From contig NZ_CP139348.1 in assembly GCF_038561965.1 (NCBI RefSeq), forward strand, positions 248,001-312,000: a stretch of 64,000 nucleotides of DNA, given 5' to 3'. The stretch is from Stutzerimonas stutzeri (GTDB taxonomy: Bacteria > Pseudomonadota > Gammaproteobacteria > Pseudomonadales > Pseudomonadaceae). A program made the position numbers and the translations under genes. Positions within the stretch are counted from its first letter, which is position 1; every line of letters starts with the position of its first letter. The notes under the pieces were generated by a model. The model did not search any database. It was given only the letters and a program-made list of their open reading frames with translations, and was not told where the DNA came from. Below are positions 7,793 through 16,557 of this stretch, piece by piece.

Positions 7793-8989
7793 TCAGCTGT
7801 TGGGCAGGATCCGGCAGGTCAGGCTTTTGATGTAGCGCGTCTCCGGGATCGCCGGATGCACTGGGTGATCCGGGCCCTGGCCGCCGCGCTCGAGCAGCTG
7901 GATGTTGCGATCCAGATGGCGTGCGCTGCCGAGCAGGATGTTCTGCAGGTTGTCTTCCTCCAGGTGCATCGAGCAGCTGGCGCTGACCAGGATGCCGTCC
8001 TTGTTGAGCAGACGCATGGCCGCCTCGTTGAGGCGACGGTAGGCAGCTTCGCCGTTCTTCAGGTCCTTCTTGCGCTTGATGAAGGCTGGCGGATCGGTGA
8101 TGACCACGTCGAAGCGCTCTTCCGCGTTTTTCAGCTCTTTCATCGCCTCGAACGCATCGCCCTCGACGCACGTCATCTTCTCGGCCACGCCATTGAGCGC
8201 TGCGTTGCGCTCGACGCCATCCAGCGCGAACGCCGAGGCATCGACGCAAAACACTTCGCTGGCGCCAAATGCCGCGGCCTGCACGCCCCAGCCGCCGATG
8301 TAGCTGAACAGGTCGAGCACGCGCTTGCCTTTGACGTAGGGCGCCAGGCGCGCACGGTTCATGCGGTGATCGTAGAACCAGCCGGTCTTCTGGCCCTGCA
8401 TGACCGGCGCCTCGAATTTCACGCCGTTTTCTTCCAGCGCCACCCATTCCGGCACTACGCCGAATGCCGTGTCTACGTAGCGCTCCAGGCCTTCGGCGTC
8501 GCGCGCACTGGAATCGTTCTTCCACAGTACGCCGCGGGGCTTGAGCACCTGCACCAGAGCTTCGAGCACGGCGTCCTTGTTGCGCTCCATGGTGGCTGAA
8601 GCGAGCTGCACGACGAGGATGTCGAAGAAGCGGTCGACGACCAGTCCCGGCAGCAGGTCGGAGTCACCGTAGACCAGGCGGTAGCACGGCTGCTCGAACA
8701 GGCGCTCGCGTAGGCTCAGGGCGACCTGGATGCGATGCACCAGCAGCGATTTATCCAGGCTGTGCTTGAGATCGCGCGACAGAAGGCGTGCGCAGATCAG
8801 GTTGTTCGGCGATACCCCGACGATACCCAGCGGCTTGCCGCCGGCGGCCTCGAGCACGGCCTGGTCCCCAGCAACGAATCCGGTCAGCGGCGTGGCCGCG
8901 GTGTCGATTTCGTTGCTGTAGACCCACAGGTGGCCGGCGCGCAGGCGGCGATCGGCGTTGGCTTTGAGGCGCAGGCTGGGCAGGGTCAT
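7793..8989 (-). CDS. rlmI: 23S rRNA (cytosine-1962-C5) methyltransferase
   Basis: A 398-residue SAM-dependent methyltransferase of the RlmI/YccW family, which modifies C1962 of 23S rRNA. An N-terminal PUA-like segment (residues 1-75, with GHLWVYSNEID) is followed by a linker containing GDSDLLPGLVVDRF. The catalytic domain has GQKTGWFYDHRMNR, the SAM loop VLDLFSYIGGWGVQAA near 220, the TDPPAF motif near 300 and the active cysteine region SASCSMHL. Length fits the E. coli enzyme. It corresponds to the gene next to ilvD in PAO1 by my recollection; here the cutinase gene lies between them. Confidence 0.93.
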   Translation of the reverse strand: MTLPSLRLKANADRRLRAGHLWVYSNEIDTAATPLTGFVAGDQAVLEAAGGKPLGIVGVSPNNLICARLLSRDLKHSLDKSLLVHRIQVALSLRERLFEQPCYRLVYGDSDLLPGLVVDRFFDILVVQLASATMERNKDAVLEALVQVLKPRGVLWKNDSSARDAEGLERYVDTAFGVVPEWVALEENGVKFEAPVMQGQKTGWFYDHRMNRARLAPYVKGKRVLDLFSYIGGWGVQAAAFGASEVFCVDASAFALDGVERNAALNGVAEKMTCVEGDAFEAMKELKNAEERFDVVITDPPAFIKRKKDLKNGEAAYRRLNEAAMRLLNKDGILVSASCSMHLEEDNLQNILLGSARHLDRNIQLLERGGQGPDHPVHPAIPETRYIKSLTCRILPNS

Positions 8990-9089
8990 CGGCAGGGCTC
9001 CGGGAAAAAGACGGGCATTCTAAACGAGCGGCAGGCCACGCGCGCCGGCACGCCGGAAATTCCTCGCAGCGCCTGCCGCATCCGCCCGA

Positions 9090-9629
9090 TCAGGCGGACA
9101 GGGCGCTAATCAGCGCCTGGCTGAATGCCGGGATGTCATCCGGCTTGCGGCTGCTGATCAGTTGGCCATCCACCACCACCTCTTCGTCGACCCAATCGGC
9201 GCCGGCGTTTTTCAGGTCATCGGTGAGCGAGGGCCAGCTGGTCATGCGCTTGCCTTTGACCAGCCCGGCCGAGGCCAGCAGCCAGCCGCCGTGACAGATG
9301 ACGGCGATGGTCTTGTTGGCGCGCGCGGCGTTCCTGACCAATTCCTGCGCCATCTCATCGGTGCGGATGGTGTCGGAGTTGACCACCCCGCCGGGTAGCA
9401 GCACGGCGTCGTAGTCCTCCATGCGGATACTCTCGAAGGTCTTGTCGACATGGAACTTGCTGGCCGGTGTGGTGTGATTCCAGCCGGTCACTTCGCCATT
9501 CTTGGCCGAAACGATCTCGGCGGTCGCTCCGGCTTTCTCCAGTGCTTCCTTCGGGCCGGTCAGCTCGACCTGCTCGAAGCCGTCAGTCACCAGGATTGCC
9601 ACGCGCTTGCCATTGAGGGATTGGCTCAT
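9090..9629 (-). CDS. pfpI: DJ-1/PfpI-family protein (putative glyoxalase/chaperone)
   Basis: A 179-residue single-domain class I amidotransferase-like protein. It has the PfpI pattern: VAILVTDGFEQVELTGP at the N-terminus, where the Glu is the conserved nucleophile-elbow partner, DAVLLPGG near 75 and the nucleophile Cys in AVICHGGWLLASAG near 108. Family members act on methylglyoxal adducts or have stress-protective roles; the older annotation is intracellular protease. The second ATG (9629) is chosen because GGAGG lies 7 bases upstream of it, too close to the ATG at 9635. Confidence 0.88.
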   Translation of the reverse strand: MSQSLNGKRVAILVTDGFEQVELTGPKEALEKAGATAEIVSAKNGEVTGWNHTTPASKFHVDKTFESIRMEDYDAVLLPGGVVNSDTIRTDEMAQELVRNAARANKTIAVICHGGWLLASAGLVKGKRMTSWPSLTDDLKNAGADWVDEEVVVDGQLISSRKPDDIPAFSQALISALSA

Positions 9630-9760
9630 GAGCATGCCTCCGTCTGTCTAGTTGGTCGCCTCGCGGAATGCGAGTCACTTGAAATGGGACCCACATCTCA
9701 GCCAAAGTTCGCCCTTTAGTGCCGATGGCACTTTGCCCTCTCGTCGAGCGACCCCTCCTC

Positions 9761-10627
9761 ATGGCCGTTGAACTCTCCGCCGAACAGATTCGCCGGGTGC
9801 TGCAAGGCATCAGCGTGCCCCCGCAACCGCAGATCATGGTTGACCTGCAGATGGAACAGGTCATGCCGGTGCCCGATCTGAAAGCCATCGCTCGGCTGAT
9901 CAGCCAGGACCCGGGCCTGTCTGGAGCACTGCTGAAGTTGGTGAATTCGCCGAAATTCGGTCTCGCCAATCGCATCGCCTCCATTCAGCAGGCGGTGAAT
10001 CTGCTGGGCTGCAACTCGGTGATCAACCTGATCAATGCCCAGTCGATCAAGGGCGAAATGAGCGACGAGACCATCGTCACCCTCAGTCGCTTCTGGGACA
10101 GTGCGCAGGACGTCGCCATGACCTGCCTGACCCTGGCCAAGCGCATCGGCTATCAGTCGCCGGACGAGGCCTACACCCTGGGGCTGTTCCATAACTGCGG
10201 CATCCCGCTGATGCTCAAGCGCTTTCCCGGTTACATGAGTGTGCTGGAAGAGGCCTACGCCAGCGCCGGGGAAGAGCAGCGCATCGTCGATATCGAGAAC
10301 CGCTTGCTCAGCACCAACCATGCCGTGGTCGGCTATTTCACCGCCAAGTCGTGGAACCTGCCATTGCACCTGTGCGATGCCATCGCCAATCACCACAATG
10401 CACTCTCGCTGTTCTCCGACGATTCGGGGCGCGATGCGCCGATCAAGACGCTGCTGGCGATCCTCAAGATGGCCGAACACATCTGCGCCTGCCATCGCGT
10501 GCTCGGCGGTCAGCCGGATGATCACGAGTGGGAAAGCGTGTCGCAGTCGGTACTCGAATACGTCGGGCTATCGGAATACGATTTCGTCTGCCTCAAGGAA
10601 AGCATCCGCGAATTGGGCGTGGGCTGA
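9761..10627 (+). CDS. HDOD domain signalling protein
   Basis: A 288-residue protein made almost wholly of one HDOD domain. The N-terminal helix has QIMVDLQMEQVMPVPDLKAIARLISQDP, the usual HDOD opening, followed by LVNSPKFGL, which matches the conserved L..VNS..F. The central FHNCGIPLM and NHAVVGYFTAKSWNLPLHLCDAIANHHN correspond to the degenerate HD metal site. HDOD proteins lack phosphodiesterase activity and act in signalling networks, often with c-di-GMP or chemotaxis modules. Longer in-frame starts exist (ATG 9725, GTG 9719); 9761 (MAVELSAEQ) is favoured by compactness, but no ribosome-binding site decides it. Confidence 0.85.
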   Translation: MAVELSAEQIRRVLQGISVPPQPQIMVDLQMEQVMPVPDLKAIARLISQDPGLSGALLKLVNSPKFGLANRIASIQQAVNLLGCNSVINLINAQSIKGEMSDETIVTLSRFWDSAQDVAMTCLTLAKRIGYQSPDEAYTLGLFHNCGIPLMLKRFPGYMSVLEEAYASAGEEQRIVDIENRLLSTNHAVVGYFTAKSWNLPLHLCDAIANHHNALSLFSDDSGRDAPIKTLLAILKMAEHICACHRVLGGQPDDHEWESVSQSVLEYVGLSEYDFVCLKESIRELGVG

Positions 10628-10685
10628 CGCCCCGGCACCGGCCTGCTAAGGTCGGCATCCCTTCGCTGCATCCAATACGTCTGCC

Positions 10686-11498
10686 ATGCCCGAACTTCCC
10701 GAAGTCGAAACTACCCGCCGTGGCATCGAGCCGCACGTCGTCGGCCAGCGCGTCAGCCAAGTGCTGGTACGCGACCGGCGCCTGCGCTGGCCGATTCCCG
10801 AAGACCTCGATGTACGCCTGTCGGGCCAGCGCATCGAGGCCGTCGAACGCCGCGCCAAGTACCTGCTGATCAAGGCCGAAACGGGCACGCTTATCGTCCA
10901 TCTCGGCATGTCCGGCAGCCTGCGTCTGGTGGATGCGGCGCAGCCGGTGGCCAAGCACGATCACGTCGATATCCTGCTGGAGTCCGGCCAGGCGCTGCGC
11001 TACACCGATCCGCGCCGTTTCGGTGCCATGCTCTGGAGCAACGAGCCGCTCGCCCACGTACTGCTGGCCAGCCTCGGGCCCGAACCGTTGGGCGAAGACT
11101 TCGACGGCGACCGTTTGTATCGGCTGTCTCGCGGGCGGAGCCTGGCGGTCAAGCCATTCATCATGGACAACGCAGTGGTGGTGGGGGTCGGCAATATCTA
11201 TGCGAGCGAGGCGATGTTCTCTGCCGGTATCGACCCGCGCCGGCCGGCCGGCAGCATCTCGCGGGCGCGTTATCTGAAGCTGGGTGAGGAGATCCGCCGG
11301 ATACTGGCGATGGCCATCGAGCGCGGCGGCACCACATTGCGCGACTTCGTCGGCGGCGATGGCAAGCCCGGTTACTTCCAGCAGGAGTTGTTCGTCTACG
11401 GACGGGCCGGCGAGTTCTGCAAGAGCTGTGGTTCGACCCTGCGCGAGATTCGTCTCGGCCAGCGCGCCAGCGTGTATTGCGCTCGTTGCCAGCGTTGA
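10686..11498 (+). CDS. mutM: Formamidopyrimidine-DNA glycosylase
   Basis: A 270-residue Fpg/MutM base-excision repair enzyme that removes 8-oxoguanine and formamidopyrimidines and nicks the abasic site. The processed N-terminus MPELPEVETTRRGIEPH gives catalytic Pro2 and Glu3. Lys57 lies in ERRAKYLLI. The helix-two-turn-helix region is present (VGVGNIYASEAMFSAGI). The C-terminal zinc finger is intact, with CKSC at about 244-247 and CARC at about 264-267. Length equals the family norm. It follows the HDOD gene by 58 bases. Confidence 0.97.
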   Translation: MPELPEVETTRRGIEPHVVGQRVSQVLVRDRRLRWPIPEDLDVRLSGQRIEAVERRAKYLLIKAETGTLIVHLGMSGSLRLVDAAQPVAKHDHVDILLESGQALRYTDPRRFGAMLWSNEPLAHVLLASLGPEPLGEDFDGDRLYRLSRGRSLAVKPFIMDNAVVVGVGNIYASEAMFSAGIDPRRPAGSISRARYLKLGEEIRRILAMAIERGGTTLRDFVGGDGKPGYFQQELFVYGRAGEFCKSCGSTLREIRLGQRASVYCARCQR

Positions 11499-11550
11499 GC
11501 CCTTGGCGTAACTGCGCGGGCATTGACGGCGTTCACGCTCAGCTTGCCTC

Positions 11551-11569
11551 GGCCACTGCTATAGTGGCC
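11551..11569. repeat. Inverted repeat between mutM and the next small gene
   Basis: Perfect arms GGCCACT / AGTGGCC around a 5-base centre. The centre and right arm contain TATAGT, which could be a -10 element for the downstream gene, so this could be an operator or the end of the mutM transcript. There is no T-run. Confidence 0.35.
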
Positions 11570-11616
11570 GTCACAACTAAAAACTGCCGCGTTTTGCACA
11601 TCTGAAGGACCACACC

Positions 11617-11958
11617 ATGAATCTGTTCCGCTCTACCGCTGCTGTCTTGGCACTGACCACTGGCCTGCTGGCGCTGCCGGCACATGCGGAATCGGTCCCG
11701 CAGAATGTCAGTGGCGATCCGATGTACACCGTCGAGGCGCCCAAGGCCTTCTCCATGGTGGGCGATCTGGTCATTGCTCGCCCATTGCTGATCGCTGCAA
11801 CAGCAATCGGCGCCGGCGTATTCGTCGTCAGCCTGCCGTTCACGGCCCTTGGTGGCAACGTCGGCGAAGCTGGCAAGGCGTTGGTGGTCGAGCCCGGCAA
11901 GGCTGCCTTCGTACGTTGCCTGGGCTGCACCACCACTGGCTACGGCGCCCAGAATTGA
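11617..11958 (+). CDS. Small exported protein of unknown function
   Basis: A 113-residue protein with a clear signal peptide (residues 1-24, ending in ALPAHA|ES) and one later hydrophobic segment (about residues 50-72, with PLLIAATAIGAGVFVVSLPFTALGG). It ends near a CLGC pair. Similar short proteins occur next to mutM in pseudomonads and are sometimes labelled multidrug transporter, a name the sequence does not support because it has at most one membrane helix after processing. An AAGGA ribosome-binding sequence precedes the ATG. Envelope location is inferred. Confidence 0.6.
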   Translation: MNLFRSTAAVLALTTGLLALPAHAESVPQNVSGDPMYTVEAPKAFSMVGDLVIARPLLIAATAIGAGVFVVSLPFTALGGNVGEAGKALVVEPGKAAFVRCLGCTTTGYGAQN

Positions 11959-12058
11959 TCGACATCATCCACACCGCGACTCGTCAGGCATGAGCCTATC
12001 GGTCGCGGTGCTGCTGCAGTAGGCTTCGCCTCCCATTCCGAGCCGCGAAGCCTCGCCC

Positions 12059-13894
12059 TTGAACAGCCGTTTCTTCAAGATTCTCCTGCCCGTCGCGGGC
12101 GTGCTGATGCTCTCCTGGTCGTTCTGGACCAGCGATGGCTGGCTCGAGCTTTGCGCCGGACTCGCCCTTTTCCTGTTTGGTATGCAATGCCTTGAGGAAG
12201 GGCTACGTCAGCTGGCCGGCAGCAAGCTCGAGCAGCTCCTGGCACGTAGCACTGCAACGCCGCTCAAAGGCATGCTGTTCGGCATGAGCGGCACCATGCT
12301 GCTGCAATCCAGCACACTCGTTTCGTTGCTTACCATTGCCTTCATCAGTACCGGCCTGATCAAGCTCGCTGGCGGCATCGCGATTTTGTTCGGAGCCAAT
12401 CTGGGTTCCACGACGGGTATCTGGTTGCTGGCCCTGGCTGGGCAGAACGTCAGTCTCAGCCCGCTCGCCTTGCCCTTGCTGGTATTCGGGGTGTTGGCGA
12501 GTTTTACCGGCGAGAAGGGCAAGGCAGCCGGACGCATCGTGCTGGGCATCGCGTTCATTTTTCTCGGTATCGATCAGATCAAGACGGGGTTCTCCAGCTT
12601 CGGCGGCATGGATCTATCGCAATACCATGCCGGTGGCTTGGCCGGGCAATTGCTGTTCGTGGCGATCGGCCTGCTTGCCACCGTAGTGCTGCAGTCCAGC
12701 CATGCCACGCTGATGCTCACACTCACCGCGCTGGCGGCCGGGCAACTGGATCTGGTGCAGGCGCTGGCAACCGCAATCGGCGCCAACGTGGGCACCAGCG
12801 TCACCACCGCGTTCGTCGGGTCGCTCGGCGGCAACCGCAGTGGTCAGCGGCTGGCACTGGCGCACGTGCTGTTCAACGTGACCACTGCCATGCTCGCCAT
12901 CGCGCTGCTGGTGCCGCTGGCGTGGCTGGTGCAGTGGCTGATGACCCCGTTGGGCCTGGAGGACAATCGCCTGATTCAGCTGGCCCTGTTCCACACGCTG
13001 TTCAACGGCATCGGGGTGCTGCTGTTCTGGCCGTGGCAAGCACAGCTGGCGAATTTGTTGTTGCGCGTGCTGCCGGAGCGGGTCGAGCCGGCGGTGCTGA
13101 TCACTGAGCTGACGCCGGCCCGGCGCGAGGGCCTGACTCATGCGCGTTATCTCAATGATCGTGCCCTGGATTCGGCAGACGCCGCCGCCAGTGCGGTGGC
13201 GCAGGAACTGCAACATCTGGCCCGCCTGAGCCTGGAAGTGATCTGCCATGCGACCTACCTGCCGGTCGAGCAACTGCGCCAACAGGGCAAGATCGACGAA
13301 GCCTTGATAAACGCGAAACCCGAAGCTCAGGCACTGGATGCCGAGAGCCTCTACCAGCGCCATATCAAGGGCGTGTATTCCGACCTGCTGACCTTCATGG
13401 GCCGGCTGGAGCTGCCGATGGATGAAAGCCATCAGGCGTTCTGGCTCAACTGCCAGGTCGCGGCGCTACAGCTGGTGGATGCGGTCAAGGATGCCAAGCA
13501 CCTGCAGAAGAACCTCGGCCACTATCTGCGCACCGACGATTCCGCTGCACGCCAGGCCTATGTCGAGCTGCGGCGTAATCTGCTGGAATCGTTGCGGGAA
13601 ATTCGCGCGCTGAACCACTCCGAGTTACCCGATGAGCTATGGCGTGAGCGGCTGAACTGGCTGGACGAGCGCGCCGCGCAATTCGATGCCGAGTTCCGTC
13701 GCCGCTTGTTCGAGTCGATCCGCGGCCACAAGCTGGACGGGCTGCAGAGCAGCTCGCTGATGAATGACCTGGGCTACGCCAGCCGTATCATCCAGAGCCT
13801 GCGCAACGCTTTGCTGCTCGGTGAAGGCCATGAGCTGACGCGGCAGCTGCGTCAGCTCGCCGAGGACGACGGCCCGGTCATTCTGCAGCTGTAG
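12059..13894 (+). CDS. Na+/phosphate cotransporter family protein with PhoU-like C-terminus
   Basis: A 611-residue protein. The first about 320 residues form a NptA/PNaS-type transporter with two related repeats: GTMLLQSSTLVSLLTI near 80 and VVLQSSHATLMLTLTALAAG near 210, each carrying the QSS signature of the family. The last about 250 residues are helical and PhoU-like, without membrane segments. It probably moves phosphate with sodium or helps expel excess phosphate; the direction is not known. The start shown is a TTG with no strong ribosome-binding site, so a start some residues downstream is possible. The 3' end overlaps convergent ggt by 17 bases. Confidence 0.85.
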   Translation: MNSRFFKILLPVAGVLMLSWSFWTSDGWLELCAGLALFLFGMQCLEEGLRQLAGSKLEQLLARSTATPLKGMLFGMSGTMLLQSSTLVSLLTIAFISTGLIKLAGGIAILFGANLGSTTGIWLLALAGQNVSLSPLALPLLVFGVLASFTGEKGKAAGRIVLGIAFIFLGIDQIKTGFSSFGGMDLSQYHAGGLAGQLLFVAIGLLATVVLQSSHATLMLTLTALAAGQLDLVQALATAIGANVGTSVTTAFVGSLGGNRSGQRLALAHVLFNVTTAMLAIALLVPLAWLVQWLMTPLGLEDNRLIQLALFHTLFNGIGVLLFWPWQAQLANLLLRVLPERVEPAVLITELTPARREGLTHARYLNDRALDSADAAASAVAQELQHLARLSLEVICHATYLPVEQLRQQGKIDEALINAKPEAQALDAESLYQRHIKGVYSDLLTFMGRLELPMDESHQAFWLNCQVAALQLVDAVKDAKHLQKNLGHYLRTDDSAARQAYVELRRNLLESLREIRALNHSELPDELWRERLNWLDERAAQFDAEFRRRLFESIRGHKLDGLQSSSLMNDLGYASRIIQSLRNALLLGEGHELTRQLRQLAEDDGPVILQL

Positions 13895-15611
13895 CCGGCT
13901 CGCGGCGTGCCGGCACCATCAGTGCCTGGCCGATGCCGCGTGGGTCGCTGGCCGCCTCGACCGTGCCGCTCGGCTTGTGCCAATAGAGCACCTGCTGGTT
14001 GCCGTAATCGCGTTCGATCAACCTGGGCTGGTGGCCGCGCTCGCGCAGGGCATCGAGCTGCGCCGGCGTGAACGCATCGGCCTCGTACTGCAGCACGTCA
14101 GGCAGGTACTGGTGGTGATAACGCGGCGTTGCCGGCCAGGCCTGCACGGGTTCGCCATCCAGATAAGACAATGCCGAGAGCAGCACCATGCTCGGGATGC
14201 GGCTGCCGCCGGGAGTGCCAAAGGCGGCGAACTCGTCAGCGCTTTCGATGAAGGTCGGGCTCATGCTCGACAGCGGGCGCTTACCGCCGGAGATTGCATT
14301 GGCGCTGCTGCCAGCCAGCCCGTAGGCATTGCTGCCCTCGATGTCAGCGGCGAAGTCGTCCATTTCGTCGTTGAGCAGCACGCCGGTGCCGGGCACGGTG
14401 AAGGCGGCTCCGAACATCATGTTCAGCGACAGCGTCGCGGCTACTGCATTGCCCTCGGCATCAATCACGGCAAAGTGCGTGGTGTGTTCGCCCTCACGCC
14501 AGCGCGGCGCCGGCGGCAGCGCACTGCTGGGTGTGGCCCGGTCCGGTTCGATCGAGCCGGCGAGCTGGTCGAGGTAGCGCTCGGAAAGCAAATGGGCAAA
14601 CGGTGACGCGACGAAATCCGGATCACCTAGCAGGCCACGGTCGCGATAGGCGCGGCGCAGCGCCTCGACCACCAGATGACTGCGCTGCAGCGGTTCGGCA
14701 TCACGCCAGGACAGGCGTTCTAGAATGCCCAGGCTCTGCGCGAGGATCATGCCGCCGGCCGAGGGCGGCGGCGCGCCGATCAGCTCGCGGCCATCGGCGA
14801 GGGCGAAGCGCAGCGGCTTGCGCTCGACGGTGCGGTAGTCGGCCAGATCCTGCAGTGTCCAGATGCCGCCAGCGGCACGCACGCCCTGTACCAGCCGCTC
14901 GGCCACTTCGCCGCGATAGAAACCGTCACGGCCCTGGCTGGCGAGGCGCTCGAGGGTCTCGGCGAGCTCTGGCTGACGTAGCAGGAGGCCTTCAGTCGGG
15001 AGTTCGCCGTCATCGAGAAACAGGCGTGCGCTTTCGGCATCGTCGCGCAACGCAGCGAGGCGCCAGCCGGCACGCTGGCGATACACGGCATCCACCGCAA
15101 AGCCATCGCGCGCCAGGGCGATGGCAGGTGCCAGGGTCGTTTCCAAGGGCAGGCGGCCACGCTTTTCAGCAAGATCCACCAGCGCTGCCGGCGTGCCGGG
15201 AATCGCCGCGGCGAGCGGACCATTGAGCGACAGTTCGCGCTGGGCCTTGCCATCGCGCAGGTACATGTCGGCTGTGGCGGCGCCAGGCGCTCGCTCGCGG
15301 GCATCGAGGAAACTGTGGCGGGCGGGATCGCCTGCCTCGCGCAGCAGAAAGAAACCGCCGCCGCCGAGCCCGGACCCATAGGGCTCGACCACGGCCAGGG
15401 CGGCGCTGACCGCAACGGTAGCGTCGAACGCATTGCCACCGGCTTCGAGAATGCGCCGGCCGACTTCGCTGGCCAGTGGGTGGGCAGTGGCGACGGCGCC
15501 GTTTGCGAGGGGGTTGCCCTGAGCTGCGAAGGCCAGCAGCAGGAGGGCGGCGAGACAACCCTGGAGGCCCTTGAGCAGGGTTATCCGTCGGGTCGGTCGC
15601 CGCAGGATCAT
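13878..15611 (-). CDS. ggt: Gamma-glutamyltransferase (glutathione hydrolase)
   Basis: A 577-residue periplasmic enzyme that hydrolyses or transpeptidates the gamma-glutamyl bond of glutathione. A signal peptide covers about residues 1-31 (LAALLLLAFAAQG). The proenzyme is cut before Thr377 in HTTHFAVID, giving large and small subunits. Other conserved parts are GNAFDATVAVSAALAVVEPYGSGLGGGGF near the N-terminus, the substrate-site DEMDDF and the PLSSMSP motif. The start is the ATG at 15611, which overlaps the ferredoxin stop as TGATG, so the two genes are translationally coupled. An upstream frame extension is ferredoxin shadow. Confidence 0.94.
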   Translation of the reverse strand: MILRRPTRRITLLKGLQGCLAALLLLAFAAQGNPLANGAVATAHPLASEVGRRILEAGGNAFDATVAVSAALAVVEPYGSGLGGGGFFLLREAGDPARHSFLDARERAPGAATADMYLRDGKAQRELSLNGPLAAAIPGTPAALVDLAEKRGRLPLETTLAPAIALARDGFAVDAVYRQRAGWRLAALRDDAESARLFLDDGELPTEGLLLRQPELAETLERLASQGRDGFYRGEVAERLVQGVRAAGGIWTLQDLADYRTVERKPLRFALADGRELIGAPPPSAGGMILAQSLGILERLSWRDAEPLQRSHLVVEALRRAYRDRGLLGDPDFVASPFAHLLSERYLDQLAGSIEPDRATPSSALPPAPRWREGEHTTHFAVIDAEGNAVAATLSLNMMFGAAFTVPGTGVLLNDEMDDFAADIEGSNAYGLAGSSANAISGGKRPLSSMSPTFIESADEFAAFGTPGGSRIPSMVLLSALSYLDGEPVQAWPATPRYHHQYLPDVLQYEADAFTPAQLDALRERGHQPRLIERDYGNQQVLYWHKPSGTVEAASDPRGIGQALMVPARREPATAAE

Positions 15612-15862
15612 CAGGCCTTGCCGGTGATGATCATGTACTTCTGCATCAGTTCGTCCTTGCTCTCGACGTTGGTTTCGTCGAGCGGGATGCAGTCCACCGG
15701 GCAGACCTGCTGGCACTGCGGCTCGTCGTAGTGGCCGACGCATTCGGTGCAGAGGTTAGGGTCGATGACGTAGATTTCCTCGCCCTGGGAAATGGCGCTG
15801 TTTGGGCACTCCGGCTCGCACACATCGCAGTTGATGCAGTCATCGGTGATTATCAGGGACAT
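15611..15862 (-). CDS. fdx: 2[4Fe-4S] ferredoxin, YfhL type
   Basis: An 83-residue ferredoxin with two cluster motifs: CINCDVCEPECP at residues 9-20 and CTECVGHYDEPQCQQVCP beginning near residue 38. The seven-residue insertion between the second and third cysteine of the second motif (CVGHYDEPQC) is typical of the Allochromatium/YfhL group of low-potential ferredoxins. The ATG at 15862 follows AGGAG by 8 bases. It lies between coaD and ggt as in P. aeruginosa, and its stop overlaps the ggt start. Confidence 0.95.
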   Translation of the reverse strand: MSLIITDDCINCDVCEPECPNSAISQGEEIYVIDPNLCTECVGHYDEPQCQQVCPVDCIPLDETNVESKDELMQKYMIITGKA

Positions 15863-15874
15863 CCAGCGAACTCC

Positions 15875-15896
15875 TGCCGTGGCTCGAACCACGGCA
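15875..15896. repeat. Stem-loop between coaD and the ferredoxin gene
   Basis: An 8-bp perfect stem (TGCCGTGG / CCACGGCA) with loop CTCGAA, just upstream of the ferredoxin ribosome-binding site. It has no T-run on the coding (minus) strand. It may be an RNA processing or attenuating structure between the two genes. Confidence 0.4.
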
Positions 15897-15969
15897 CAGC
15901 AATATTACGACCGGGCAATTGTGCCGCATCGCCGGCCTGCGTGCACACGACGCAGCCCGGCGGGCATCT

Positions 15970-16452
15970 TCAGTTCTGGCCGAAGCGCTCGTGCAGCGCG
16001 CTCATCACCGCCGGGTGGACGAATTTGGATACGTCACCCTTGAGCGAGGCGATTTCGCGAACCAGCGTCGAAGAAATGTAGGAGAACTTTTCCGACGGCG
16101 TGAGGAACAGACTTTCCACATCGGGCGCCAACTGACGGTTCATGTTGGCCAGCTGGAATTCATATTCGAAGTCCGACACGGCGCGCAGCCCGCGCAACAG
16201 GATGTTGGCCTGCTGCTCCTTGACGAAGTGCGCCAGCAGCGTGGAAAAGCCCATGACCTTCACGTTCGGCAGGTGCTTGGTGACTTCTTGAGCCAGCGCC
16301 ACACGTTGCTCGAGCGGGAACAGTGGGTTCTTCTTGGGGTTGGCCGCCACGGCGATGATGACCTCGTCGAACAGGCGCGAGGCGCGTTCCACTAGATCGG
16401 CGTGGCCCATGGTGATGGGATCGAAGGTTCCCGGATACAACACTCGATTCAT
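15970..16452 (-). CDS. coaD: Phosphopantetheine adenylyltransferase
   Basis: A 160-residue nucleotidyltransferase that forms dephospho-CoA from 4'-phosphopantetheine and ATP, the penultimate step of coenzyme A synthesis. The N-terminus RVLYPGTFDPITMGH contains the TxGH nucleotide motif, RGLRAVSDFEYEFQ near residue 90 binds substrate, and SEKFSYISSTLVREIA is the ISSTxxR motif. Length is the family norm. The ATG at 16452 (MNRVLYPG) is the standard start, although the frame is open 25 codons further upstream. Confidence 0.96.
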   Translation of the reverse strand: MNRVLYPGTFDPITMGHADLVERASRLFDEVIIAVAANPKKNPLFPLEQRVALAQEVTKHLPNVKVMGFSTLLAHFVKEQQANILLRGLRAVSDFEYEFQLANMNRQLAPDVESLFLTPSEKFSYISSTLVREIASLKGDVSKFVHPAVMSALHERFGQN

Positions 16453-16557
16453 CGCGGCGTCCTGACGCATGCGTGGGGGGGTGGATGGTAGCGGCTCGGT
16501 GTCGACAGCGTAAAGCCTGAATACCATGCAGCGATCTGTCGTGAATGGCAGGTAATC

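Noticed and set aside
11617..11958. Multidrug transporter label often given to homologues of this small protein
   Set aside because: It has a signal peptide and at most one further hydrophobic segment, too few for a transporter.
11973..12009. Inverted repeat ACCGCGAC / GTCGCGGT before the Na/Pi transporter gene
   Set aside because: The loop is 21 bases, there is no T-run and no flanking regulator; it could be chance in GC-rich DNA.
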